DNA from: Lacrimispora amygdalina
GTDB taxonomy: Bacteria > Bacillota > Clostridia > Lachnospirales > Lachnospiraceae
Assembly: GCF_900205965.1 (NCBI RefSeq)
Contig: NZ_OAOF01000009.1
Span: forward strand, 62,001-126,000
Length of the DNA: 64,000 bases
Direction of reading: 5' to 3'
Shown here in pieces: positions 9,106-16,462 of the stretch; positions within the stretch are counted from its first letter, which is position 1, and each line of letters starts with the position of its first letter. A model generated the notes under the pieces. It was given only the letters and a program-made list of their open reading frames with translations. It ran no database searches and was not told the DNA's origin. Position numbers and translations under genes: made by a program.

Positions 9106-10560
9106 TTACATTTCTGATTTTGCAAGCATTTTTTCTTTTCTTTCGATCATTTCATCGATTCTGGCGATGTACTGCTCCACATCCTTGACATTTTCCACCC
9201 GCTCCAGCCGGTTCTCAGCAGGAAATACCACCTTGGTGGAGGTTCCTGCCCCGCAGGCCGCTATGGTCTGTTTTTCCTCCATGATCAGGATGTTATAGAT
9301 ACAGGCTTTCCCAGGAGCCGAGTAACCAACATTTTCAAAGTTTCCAGCCATATTCTTCTGTCGGTAGAGATAATAAGGCTCCTGTCCCATGCTGCGGGCA
9401 CAGGATGCTGTTAAATCAACCATCTCCTGGGTTCCTGTGATTTTTAAATCCCCGTATTGTTCCTTAAACATATTCAGACGGGCCGCACGTTTAATTGCCA
9501 GAGTGTGAACAGTAATTCCGTCAGGTCCCAGAGATTTGATTTCCTCCATGGTCCGTCTCACATCCTCTAAGTCCTCTCCGGGCAGTCCGATGATTAAATC
9601 CATGTTGATATTATCAAATCCCAAAGACCTGGCAAGGTGGAACCGGTCTTTTACCATCTCCACGGTATGGCGGCGTCCGATCACTTTAAGCGTCTCTTCC
9701 TTCATTGTCTGCGGATTAATGGAAATGCGGGTCACCCCGTATTTCTTTAATACCTGAAGCTTCTCTTCCGTAATACTGTCCGGTCTTCCGGCTTCTACAG
9801 TAAACTCCTTTACATTCGTAAAATCAAAGGTTTCCTTCAGCCTGCTCATCAGTATCTCCAGATGCCCGGCACTGAGTGAGGTTGGTGTTCCTCCGCCTAC
9901 ATAGACGGTATCCAGAATTCTCCCGGCCATTCGTCCGGCAGTAAATTTCATCTCTTTCCACAAGGCTTCCAGATAGTCATCCATACGTTTTTCCCACTGG
10001 CTGATGGAAAAGGAGGTAAAGGAGCAGTACAGACAGGTTGTGGGGCAGAATGGAATTCCGATATAAAGGCTGTAGCCCTTTTCATAATCAATGGAAGATA
10101 AAAGCTCCAACTCCCGTTTCGCAATTTCCAGACTTAGCTCCACCTTCTGATCACTGGTGAAATACGTATCCTTCATATAATCTGATACTTCCGCTTCTCC
10201 GCTTCCGGACAGCAGCTTTGTCATGGCAATTTTAACCGGGCGGATCCCCGTCAGTGTTCCCCATGGAAGCACTTTACCCGTAAGCTCTCCCGCCATGCCA
10301 TAAAGCATCCGCTTGATCCGGTTTTTCGTTTCAAAGCGGTCGGAAAAGTCCACCTCTGTACTGGACGTTTTCGTAATTTTATGTTCCCTGTCTTCCAGAC
10401 TCAGCTGGAAGAAGTCCTCTCCCGTCACGCTGCGTACCAGAAGGCGGAACTCTTCATCCGGATTCTCTTCATGGAGAAACCGTTCACCGGGATAGAATGC
10501 CATAAGCAGCTCCCTGATGTCCTGTTCAAAGGATTGATTATCCAATATTAAACCTATCAT
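9106..10560 (-). CDS. hemZ: HemZ-type oxygen-independent coproporphyrinogen III oxidase, radical SAM
   Basis: A 484-residue protein with the radical SAM cluster motif GIPFCPTTCLYCSF (CxxxCxxC, near residue 175), GGGTPTSL for SAM binding, and the HemN-like region ending in YYLYRQKNM and ENVGYSAPG. An N-terminal extension of about 160 residues before the radical SAM core is characteristic of HemZ and not of HemN or HemW. In Bacillus HemZ is associated with anaerobic haem synthesis; in heme-poor anaerobes the true substrate is less certain. It lies between the MBL hydrolase (9-nt gap) and hisS (67-nt gap) and is likely co-transcribed with them. Confidence 0.88.
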   Translation of the reverse strand: MIGLILDNQSFEQDIRELLMAFYPGERFLHEENPDEEFRLLVRSVTGEDFFQLSLEDREHKITKTSSTEVDFSDRFETKNRIKRMLYGMAGELTGKVLPWGTLTGIRPVKIAMTKLLSGSGEAEVSDYMKDTYFTSDQKVELSLEIAKRELELLSSIDYEKGYSLYIGIPFCPTTCLYCSFTSFSISQWEKRMDDYLEALWKEMKFTAGRMAGRILDTVYVGGGTPTSLSAGHLEILMSRLKETFDFTNVKEFTVEAGRPDSITEEKLQVLKKYGVTRISINPQTMKEETLKVIGRRHTVEMVKDRFHLARSLGFDNINMDLIIGLPGEDLEDVRRTMEEIKSLGPDGITVHTLAIKRAARLNMFKEQYGDLKITGTQEMVDLTASCARSMGQEPYYLYRQKNMAGNFENVGYSAPGKACIYNILIMEEKQTIAACGAGTSTKVVFPAENRLERVENVKDVEQYIARIDEMIERKEKMLAKSEM

Positions 10561-10569
10561 TTTTATTCC

Positions 10570-11214
10570 CTATCCTCTGTATGATGCCACCGGATTATAC
10601 GATTTTTCATGACCGATGGTAGTTACGTCCCCGTGTCCCGGATAAACCATGGTATCACCAGGAAGGGGAAACAGCTTTTCTTTGATGGAACGGATGATCG
10701 TAAACTGGTCTCCTGTAGGCAGATCTGTCCGCCCAAGCGATTCCAAAAAGAGGGTATCTCCGCTGATTAAAACATCTTCTTTTTTAATATAATAACAGAC
10801 ACACCCCTGTGTATGACCCGGAGTGGCAATCACTTCGGCTTTAATACCTGCCGCTTCAACCGTCTCTTTGTCAGTCACGTACCGGTCTGCAGCTAATGAA
10901 CAGAGTCTTCCCATATTGTCGGAAAGGTTCACAGACGGATCTGCAAGCAGCATTTTTTCCTCTTCTCCGGCATAGACAACCACTTCCGGAAACGCCTGCT
11001 TAATCTCCTTAACAGCCATAATATGGTCAAAATGACCGTGGGTTAAAAAAATAGCTTCCGGTGTGACAGACAGTTTCCTGCACTGTTCCAAAATATATGC
11101 ACCCTCATCTCCGGGATCCACAATGACCGCTCTTTTTAACTGCTCCCGGAAAATGATATAACAATTAGTTCCGATCTGCCCTACCTGGTATGTTTTAATT
11201 CTGAAATCGCTCAT
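10570..11214 (-). CDS. Metallo-beta-lactamase-fold hydrolase, glyoxalase II-like
   Basis: A 214-residue hydrolase. Zinc ligands are visible in THGHFDHIMAV (HxHxDH), TPGHTQGCVCYY, SGDTLFLESLGRTD and YPGHGDVTT. This is the glyoxalase II / YcbL-like subgroup, acting on thioesters or similar small substrates; the substrate cannot be told from the motifs. Small MBL proteins of this kind normally follow rel in Clostridia; here a 5-kb glycan island separates the two. Start ATG has CAGGAG about 8 nt upstream. The next gene, hemZ, begins after 9 nt. Confidence 0.88.
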   Translation of the reverse strand: MSDFRIKTYQVGQIGTNCYIIFREQLKRAVIVDPGDEGAYILEQCRKLSVTPEAIFLTHGHFDHIMAVKEIKQAFPEVVVYAGEEEKMLLADPSVNLSDNMGRLCSLAADRYVTDKETVEAAGIKAEVIATPGHTQGCVCYYIKKEDVLISGDTLFLESLGRTDLPTGDQFTIIRSIKEKLFPLPGDTMVYPGHGDVTTIGHEKSYNPVASYRG

Positions 11215-11471
11215 ATTAATTATCTCCTGTTTCTATCATTCATTCGTTTTAACTTGCTTAAATGGTGAATACCGGTATATCAGTCCCATACAAAAGCTTT
11301 GCCTGATAATAATCTGCATATTTAAATTATACCATAAAGATTTATTTACGCTACATTTTTTCCAATGGCAATTAACATAATTATAATATCATTACATTTT
11401 TAACATCTCTAATATCTATTCGCCAGGAGTCCGTTATACCCTGTTGAATAAATGAAATATAATTTAATTTA
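11215..11471. other. AT-rich intergenic region at the left edge of the glycan island
   Basis: About 257 nt without a convincing gene. It must carry the promoter for the MBL-hemZ-hisS-aspS unit, now that rel is no longer directly upstream. I see AT-rich sequence but no clean promoter pair, repeat, tRNA end or integration scar. Confidence 0.5.
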
Positions 11472-12572
11472 TCATAAAAATAATTCCTCCAGAATATCTG
11501 CAATTCTCTTACAAGCAAATCCGTCCCCATAAGGATTGCTCGCATGGCTCATTTTATCATAAACTTCTTTGTTTTCCAAAAGCAGCTTGAAATTACTGTA
11601 TATATTTTCTTCATTGGTTCCAACCAGTTTAAGTGTACCCGCAGCAATGCCTTCAGGCCTTTCCGTCGTATCACGCATCACTAATACCGGTTTTCCCAGT
11701 GAAGGTGCCTCTTCCTGAATTCCACCTGAATCCGTCAGGACTAAATAACTGCGATTAAGAAAATTGTGAAAATCCAGTACATCTAATGGCTCAATAATGT
11801 GAATTCTATCAGAATCACCCAGAATGCCTCTTGCAGTTTCTCTGACTATCGGGTTCATATGAATAGGGTATATTGCCTTCACATCCGGTCGCTCATCCAA
11901 CACCCGGCGAATAGCCCGAAACATATGTTTCATCGTTTCTCCAAGATTTTCTCTCCGATGTGCGGTAATTAAGATTAATTTACTTCCTGCAGACCAGGTT
12001 AATTCGTTATGATTATAATCCTTCCTTACTGTGGTTTTAAGGGCATCAATCGCAGTATTACCCGTTACATAGACTGTGTCCGGATTTTTACCTTCTTTAA
12101 TAAGATTATTTTTTGATAATATAGTGGGTGCAAAATTGTATTTACTTATAATCGAAACAGCCTGGCGATTAAATTCTTCAGGATATGGAGAGTATATATT
12201 ATAAGTACGGAGTCCCGCTTCCACATGGCCTATCGGAATCTGCAGATAAAAACAAGCAAGTGCAGCAGCAAAGGTTGTCGAAGTATCTCCATGAACTAAA
12301 ACAATTTCCGGCTTTACAGCCTCTAAAATATCTTTCATGCGATTGAGCACAATGGTAGTTATATCAAATAAGGTCTGTCTGTCTTTCATAACAGACAAAT
12401 CATAATCGGGAACAACATTAAATGCTTCCAGCACTTGATCCAACATTTGCCTATGCTGGCCGGTAATACACACAATTGTATTACTGCCGATTCTGTTTTT
12501 AATTTCATTTACAAGGGGACACATTTTAATAGCTTCTGGTCTTGTGCCAAAGACCAACATAATCTTTTTCAT
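11472..12572 (-). CDS. wecB: UDP-N-acetylglucosamine 2-epimerase, non-hydrolysing
   Basis: A 366-residue WecB/MnaA-type enzyme, which interconverts UDP-GlcNAc and UDP-ManNAc for surface polysaccharide or teichoic acid linkage units. Motifs visible are FGTRPEAIKMCPL at the N-terminus, VHGDTSTTFAA, GHVEAGLRT, ITAHRRENLG, and TDSGGIQEEAPSLGKPVLVMR near the C-terminus. Length is full. It faces away from the glycosyltransferase at 12628, with a short intergenic region between them. Base composition is more AT-rich than hemZ or aspS. With its neighbours it forms a small surface-glycan set. Confidence 0.94.
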   Translation of the reverse strand: MKKIMLVFGTRPEAIKMCPLVNEIKNRIGSNTIVCITGQHRQMLDQVLEAFNVVPDYDLSVMKDRQTLFDITTIVLNRMKDILEAVKPEIVLVHGDTSTTFAAALACFYLQIPIGHVEAGLRTYNIYSPYPEEFNRQAVSIISKYNFAPTILSKNNLIKEGKNPDTVYVTGNTAIDALKTTVRKDYNHNELTWSAGSKLILITAHRRENLGETMKHMFRAIRRVLDERPDVKAIYPIHMNPIVRETARGILGDSDRIHIIEPLDVLDFHNFLNRSYLVLTDSGGIQEEAPSLGKPVLVMRDTTERPEGIAAGTLKLVGTNEENIYSNFKLLLENKEVYDKMSHASNPYGDGFACKRIADILEELFL

Positions 12573-12627
12573 CTTCCATCGACCTCACTAACTATTTGGA
12601 ATAGATTAATAAACAATTCAATATAAT

Positions 12628-13518
12628 GTGTTAAAAAGGAAATTAAAAGGAATTGTGAAATTGAAACTAATTCATACACTTTTATTTTTACTAAGACCAG
12701 AAAAAAAATCGGAAGATATTAAACTGGCGGAGAAAAATCTTAAATCACTGGAAAAAAGCAGTTTTAGGACATTGGTGGTGTATAATCAGGGGTCACTATC
12801 AAATGTGGAGCTTGAAGATTTCCTGCGACAGTTCGATTTAGAATGCATTGTTATTGGTAGTGCAGTCAATGTAGGAATAAATGTCAGCAGGCAGCAGTGT
12901 TTTCAATATATATGGGACAATTATCCGGATACTGAATTTATAAGTGAACTACACATGGATATGATATTTACTCATCACTGGGAAGATGCTATATTAGATT
13001 TTCTTAGCAATAATGATGAACCTATGATGAGCGTGGGTATAGTTAATAAAAGGGGGGAATTGCCTTATTTAGAAGATACAAAGTACGTAATCCCCAGTAG
13101 TTTGGAGGAATATGACAGCTTTTTATCAGGGCTGTGCTGCGATAAGATTGTCCACGGATTTACCCACCCCTGCATACATAAGGCTAAAATATTGAAAGAA
13201 ATAGGTGGCTACGATGCCCGATTCCTTAATGGTAAACAATCCTTTGAAGATGACAGTCTGTTACTCGGGTATTTTTATTACTATGGAACAAAAAAGAATT
13301 GGTATCCTAAGATAAATTATAATTCGGTTGTCTATCATGCTATTGCATTGCAGCGACTTGATTTGCAGCGATACGATTTGCATGACAACTTCTCCATCAA
13401 TCTTAACGGATTAATTAAACAATATGGGGCAATGGGGTTAAAAAATTTGATTCATCTGCGCAATAGCGCCTGGCATAAGGATTTTTTCCAAAGCAAAATT
13501 AATGAGATGCTAAAATAA
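12628..13518 (+). CDS. Putative GT-A glycosyltransferase
   Basis: A 296-residue protein with features of family 2-like GT-A transferases: LVVYNQGSLS at the first strand, NVGINVSRQQCFQYIWDNY for the donor-binding helix, ELHMDMIFTHHWE as the candidate metal-binding segment, and FEDDSLLLGYF in the C-terminal half. The usual DxD is replaced by M-D-M, so activity needs care. It is the only plus-strand gene in the island and is strongly AT-rich. Start is uncertain: GTG at 12628 has no clear ribosome site, while GTG at 12655 follows AAAAGGA at short spacing and would give a protein nine residues shorter. Confidence 0.65.
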   Translation: MLKRKLKGIVKLKLIHTLLFLLRPEKKSEDIKLAEKNLKSLEKSSFRTLVVYNQGSLSNVELEDFLRQFDLECIVIGSAVNVGINVSRQQCFQYIWDNYPDTEFISELHMDMIFTHHWEDAILDFLSNNDEPMMSVGIVNKRGELPYLEDTKYVIPSSLEEYDSFLSGLCCDKIVHGFTHPCIHKAKILKEIGGYDARFLNGKQSFEDDSLLLGYFYYYGTKKNWYPKINYNSVVYHAIALQRLDLQRYDLHDNFSINLNGLIKQYGAMGLKNLIHLRNSAWHKDFFQSKINEMLK

Positions 13519-13540
13519 AAGTTAATTATCAGAAAGCTGA

Positions 13541-13591
13541 AGAAAGGAGACTGTCGTAATATCTTTCATATTATGGCAGCACCTCTTTTCT
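13541..13591. terminator. Bidirectional terminator between convergent island genes
   Basis: AGAAAGGAG with GTAATAT (from 13541) pairs imperfectly with ATATTATGGC and CCTCTTTTCT (ending 13591). T-rich sequence flanks both sides. It lies between the convergent glycosyltransferase (stop 13518) and methyltransferase (stop 13612) genes. Confidence 0.65.
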
Positions 13592-13611
13592 AATTATTGT
13601 TATTTCTTATA

Positions 13612-14340
13612 TCAAGAACAATTTTCGCCTATTGTTACCAACAAATATCCCTGACCGCAATTATCTCCGCAGATTTCCATTTCTGTAAACCACTTTTCTA
13701 ATGCTAATCGCAGATAATGCGTCTTTGGCAAAAAGTTTACCGACTGCTTTTCACCAACCGTATATTCATCAATCACCTTATAACCTGCTTCTTCAAAATC
13801 CCTGACAAGCGAGTACTGCGGCAGTTCCTTTCCGTATCTCCATGTGCCATTCTTCTCCATAAGGCCTTTTCCCATACGATATCCCAGAGATGCCGCATTC
13901 GGTATTAAAGAAACCATTTTTTTACAGCATGGCTTCCATAATCTGAGCATTTCTATGCGTTCCATTCTTTCAAAATGCTCAAGCAACCCCGCCTGGAATG
14001 CTATATCGAATTCCCGTGCTTCAAACGGTAGTACAGTTCTTGCATCAGCTTTTGCCGTTCTTACGATACAGCCAAACCTTTCGCATAAAGTTCTGACCAG
14101 AATAAGGCTCTCTTCCTGAAAATCAAGCGCGGTACATATTCTTCCATTTTTAGAAAGATATGCCATCGTTTCTCCGCTTCCGCAGCCAATTTCCAGTATC
14201 TTATCGCCTGATTGACTGAGCTTAAGCATTTCCACACTCTGTGCGCTTAAGTTTCCGTTCATTATTTTTTTATAAATGTTATCAGCGTATGAATGATCAT
14301 AAAGCCTGCTCCACTCAATATCGGAAAGTTTAGTATTCAT
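13612..14340 (-). CDS. Class I SAM-dependent methyltransferase
   Basis: About 242 residues with a Rossmann SAM-binding core: ILEIGCGSGETMAYL is motif I, ALDFQEESL the acidic second strand, and AFQAGLLEHF the post-motif near the active site. The target is unknown; in this position a sugar or polyprenyl-linked glycan is plausible. The start is unsettled: ATG at 14340 has GGAAGAG 6 nt upstream; ATG at 14355 follows the stop of the preceding gene by 2 nt; the frame is open to ATG at 14382, inside that gene. All options imply translational coupling to the pyruvyltransferase-glycosyltransferase fusion. Confidence 0.8.
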   Translation of the reverse strand: MNTKLSDIEWSRLYDHSYADNIYKKIMNGNLSAQSVEMLKLSQSGDKILEIGCGSGETMAYLSKNGRICTALDFQEESLILVRTLCERFGCIVRTAKADARTVLPFEAREFDIAFQAGLLEHFERMERIEMLRLWKPCCKKMVSLIPNAASLGYRMGKGLMEKNGTWRYGKELPQYSLVRDFEEAGYKVIDEYTVGEKQSVNFLPKTHYLRLALEKWFTEMEICGDNCGQGYLLVTIGENCS

Positions 14341-14357
14341 TTTTTTCTCTTCCATTT

Positions 14358-16238
14358 TCAAAACTTCACTTTCTTTATGCATTTAATATCATCTTTTACT
14401 TTCTTCCATCTGCTTAGATAGGTATGCTCCATAAGGAACCTTTCATATGCCTTTTTTCGAATTGCTTCCCGTTCTTCTTCATGCTCAAGATAGTATTCTA
14501 TTATACCGGGGAGCTCACTGTCATCCTTGTAACAGATTATTTCTTTGCCAATATCGAAATAATCGTTTAGTTCTTCTATATAACTGGTTATAACGACCTG
14601 ATTACATGCTATCGCCTCAAAAAGTCCTACTTTGACGTTCATATAGCCTGCAATTGTTTTTGCAAATGACAGGTACATAAGCCCCCCATTTATTGCCTTT
14701 GTATGCTGGACGCCATGCACTTCTCCATGCACTTCCCCAAGTCCTGATTCCCATCCACAGCCATAGATTCCGACCTTAAATCTTTTGCTCAGCTCCCGCA
14801 TTACGCCAAGTCTGTCTTCACGGGCATGACCAACTACTACCAGATCAAACTTTCTTTCGATTTCCGGCATATAGAAATGATGGTCTGTCGATGCCGCAAA
14901 CGGTAATAGGTGTATATTCACCTTTTCTCTGTCATACTGATTTACCAATGAATACTTTGAGTTGGTATAGAACAGATCGAATTTATTCGCATAAAAAGCT
15001 CCGTTATATGGATACACATCCGGATCTGACAGTTCTATGCCAACACTGATGATTCCCATTTCCGAGAGCATTTTAAAGCCGCTGTCCTCCAGCACAAGTC
15101 CTCCTGAATTTAAAACAACAGCATCCGGCTTAAAATTTAAAACATCATTTCTGACTTTTTCGGTGTTAAGGATGCATATATGACCATTTGGCGTTGAAAT
15201 CTTAGCTTTAACCCTGCTATCAGGCGTTCTTGTGTAAACCTTTAAATCTATCTCACGGGAATCGCATATCTTTGCCAGATCATCCGCCATTACCTTGACC
15301 ACATCATTATCTTGCATCCAGTATGATCCGTACTGCAGAACCCGGACAGAGTTAAGCGCCTCGTCAACTGCGGCTTTTACATTGGTAAGATGCTTCTTAA
15401 TTACAACAATCGCTTTATCCCTGTATAGGAACTGTTTCCTTCTGATTATCTCGCTTTCACTTTTTGCCTTGCAGATGAGTTCCTTCAATTTTTCTGTTTC
15501 ATTGATCTTTATGCAGTATTCTTCAAGATCACATTCTTTCATAAGCGCGCGTATCTTCGGACAGATATCTATGGCAATGCACGGCAGTCCCTTCTGTATC
15601 GCCGCAACGATACCGTGATATCTTCCCGAGATCACAAATCCGCAGTTACCGATTCGCTTTTCAATATCGTCACAGGATGTTTGAAAATCATCGGCTGTTA
15701 TTTCATCAAACTCCCCGGCTATGATCCGGTTATATTCATCTTTTTTATTTTCATAGCAGATATACTTACGAAATGATTCGTTCCATAAAAGCTCCAGACC
15801 TTCGCGCCATACAAAAAACAATTTATTCATATCAAAGTTTCCGCTGTCTGAAAAATTTAATGGTGATGCAAAAGTAATATCATATGATCTTTCAATATCA
15901 CCTATTTTCATACAGTCTAGTGAATACTGATCACGAACATAAAAGAATTTCGCATTTCTGCTGAGTTTATATGCCTGATCTGTTATATGTGGAAATTCTG
16001 CTCCAAGACCAAGCATTCCATAAGGTGTTTTCTGCGAATAATTAAACCATGGCCTTATTGTATCATATATGAACAGTCCGCCTCCGCCACATATAACAAA
16101 ATCATAAGCTGAAAAGTCTACGACCCTTGTATCAATAAATTCAGCTTCCGGAAATAAGCCTGCAACAGTACGTTTTATCCAATTATCTCCCAGGTTCCGC
16201 CCCTGCCACCAGCCCCATACTGCCAAACGTTTTTCCAT
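14358..16238 (-). CDS. Two-domain protein: polysaccharide pyruvyltransferase fused to CgeB-like glycosyltransferase
   Basis: A 626-residue protein made of two enzyme-like halves. Residues 1-290 resemble the polysaccharide pyruvyltransferase family: GRNLGDNWIKRT near the start, FVICGGGGLFIY, and ISGRYHGIVAAIQKGLPCIAID, the conserved family end motif. Residues 305-626 resemble CgeB / family 1 (GT-B) transferases: LNSGGLVLEDSG, YTNSKYSLVNQYD, LVVVGHAREDRLGVM, IYGCGWESG, and VGLFEAIACNQVVITSY at the donor-binding helix. The first half would add ketal pyruvate or a related group to a sugar, the second would transfer a sugar, so the chain could make and decorate one glycan unit. RBS AAGGGG lies upstream. 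The methyltransferase downstream is coupled. Fusion boundaries are judged by eye. Confidence 0.75.
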   Translation of the reverse strand: MEKRLAVWGWWQGRNLGDNWIKRTVAGLFPEAEFIDTRVVDFSAYDFVICGGGGLFIYDTIRPWFNYSQKTPYGMLGLGAEFPHITDQAYKLSRNAKFFYVRDQYSLDCMKIGDIERSYDITFASPLNFSDSGNFDMNKLFFVWREGLELLWNESFRKYICYENKKDEYNRIIAGEFDEITADDFQTSCDDIEKRIGNCGFVISGRYHGIVAAIQKGLPCIAIDICPKIRALMKECDLEEYCIKINETEKLKELICKAKSESEIIRRKQFLYRDKAIVVIKKHLTNVKAAVDEALNSVRVLQYGSYWMQDNDVVKVMADDLAKICDSREIDLKVYTRTPDSRVKAKISTPNGHICILNTEKVRNDVLNFKPDAVVLNSGGLVLEDSGFKMLSEMGIISVGIELSDPDVYPYNGAFYANKFDLFYTNSKYSLVNQYDREKVNIHLLPFAASTDHHFYMPEIERKFDLVVVGHAREDRLGVMRELSKRFKVGIYGCGWESGLGEVHGEVHGVQHTKAINGGLMYLSFAKTIAGYMNVKVGLFEAIACNQVVITSYIEELNDYFDIGKEIICYKDDSELPGIIEYYLEHEEEREAIRKKAYERFLMEHTYLSRWKKVKDDIKCIKKVKF

Positions 16239-16369
16239 ATAATTATTACCCCTTAATATTATATGTAATTATAATATGAGGTTTAACCATTTGTGTGTCC
16301 GCCAACCTTTTTTGGAGTTCTTGCACCTGCGGCCCGAAGGAATATTTGTATTTCCCGGACAATAAAAAC

Positions 16370-16414
16370 ACCTCCAAAGTAGACTTGGCTATTTACCTTA
16401 TCTACTTTGGAGGT
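16370..16414 (-). terminator. Terminator after rel with perfect 14-bp stem
   Basis: ACCTCCAAAGTAGA (16370-16383) and TCTACTTTGGAGGT (16401-16414) are perfect inverted repeats around a 17-nt loop. On the minus strand the stem is followed by GTTTTTATTG. It lies about 50 nt after the rel stop at 16463, and separates rel from the glycan island. Confidence 0.75.
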
Positions 16415-16462
16415 ATCATATCAGAATACCACCCCAACTATTGACAAAGAGCCAAAACTGCG

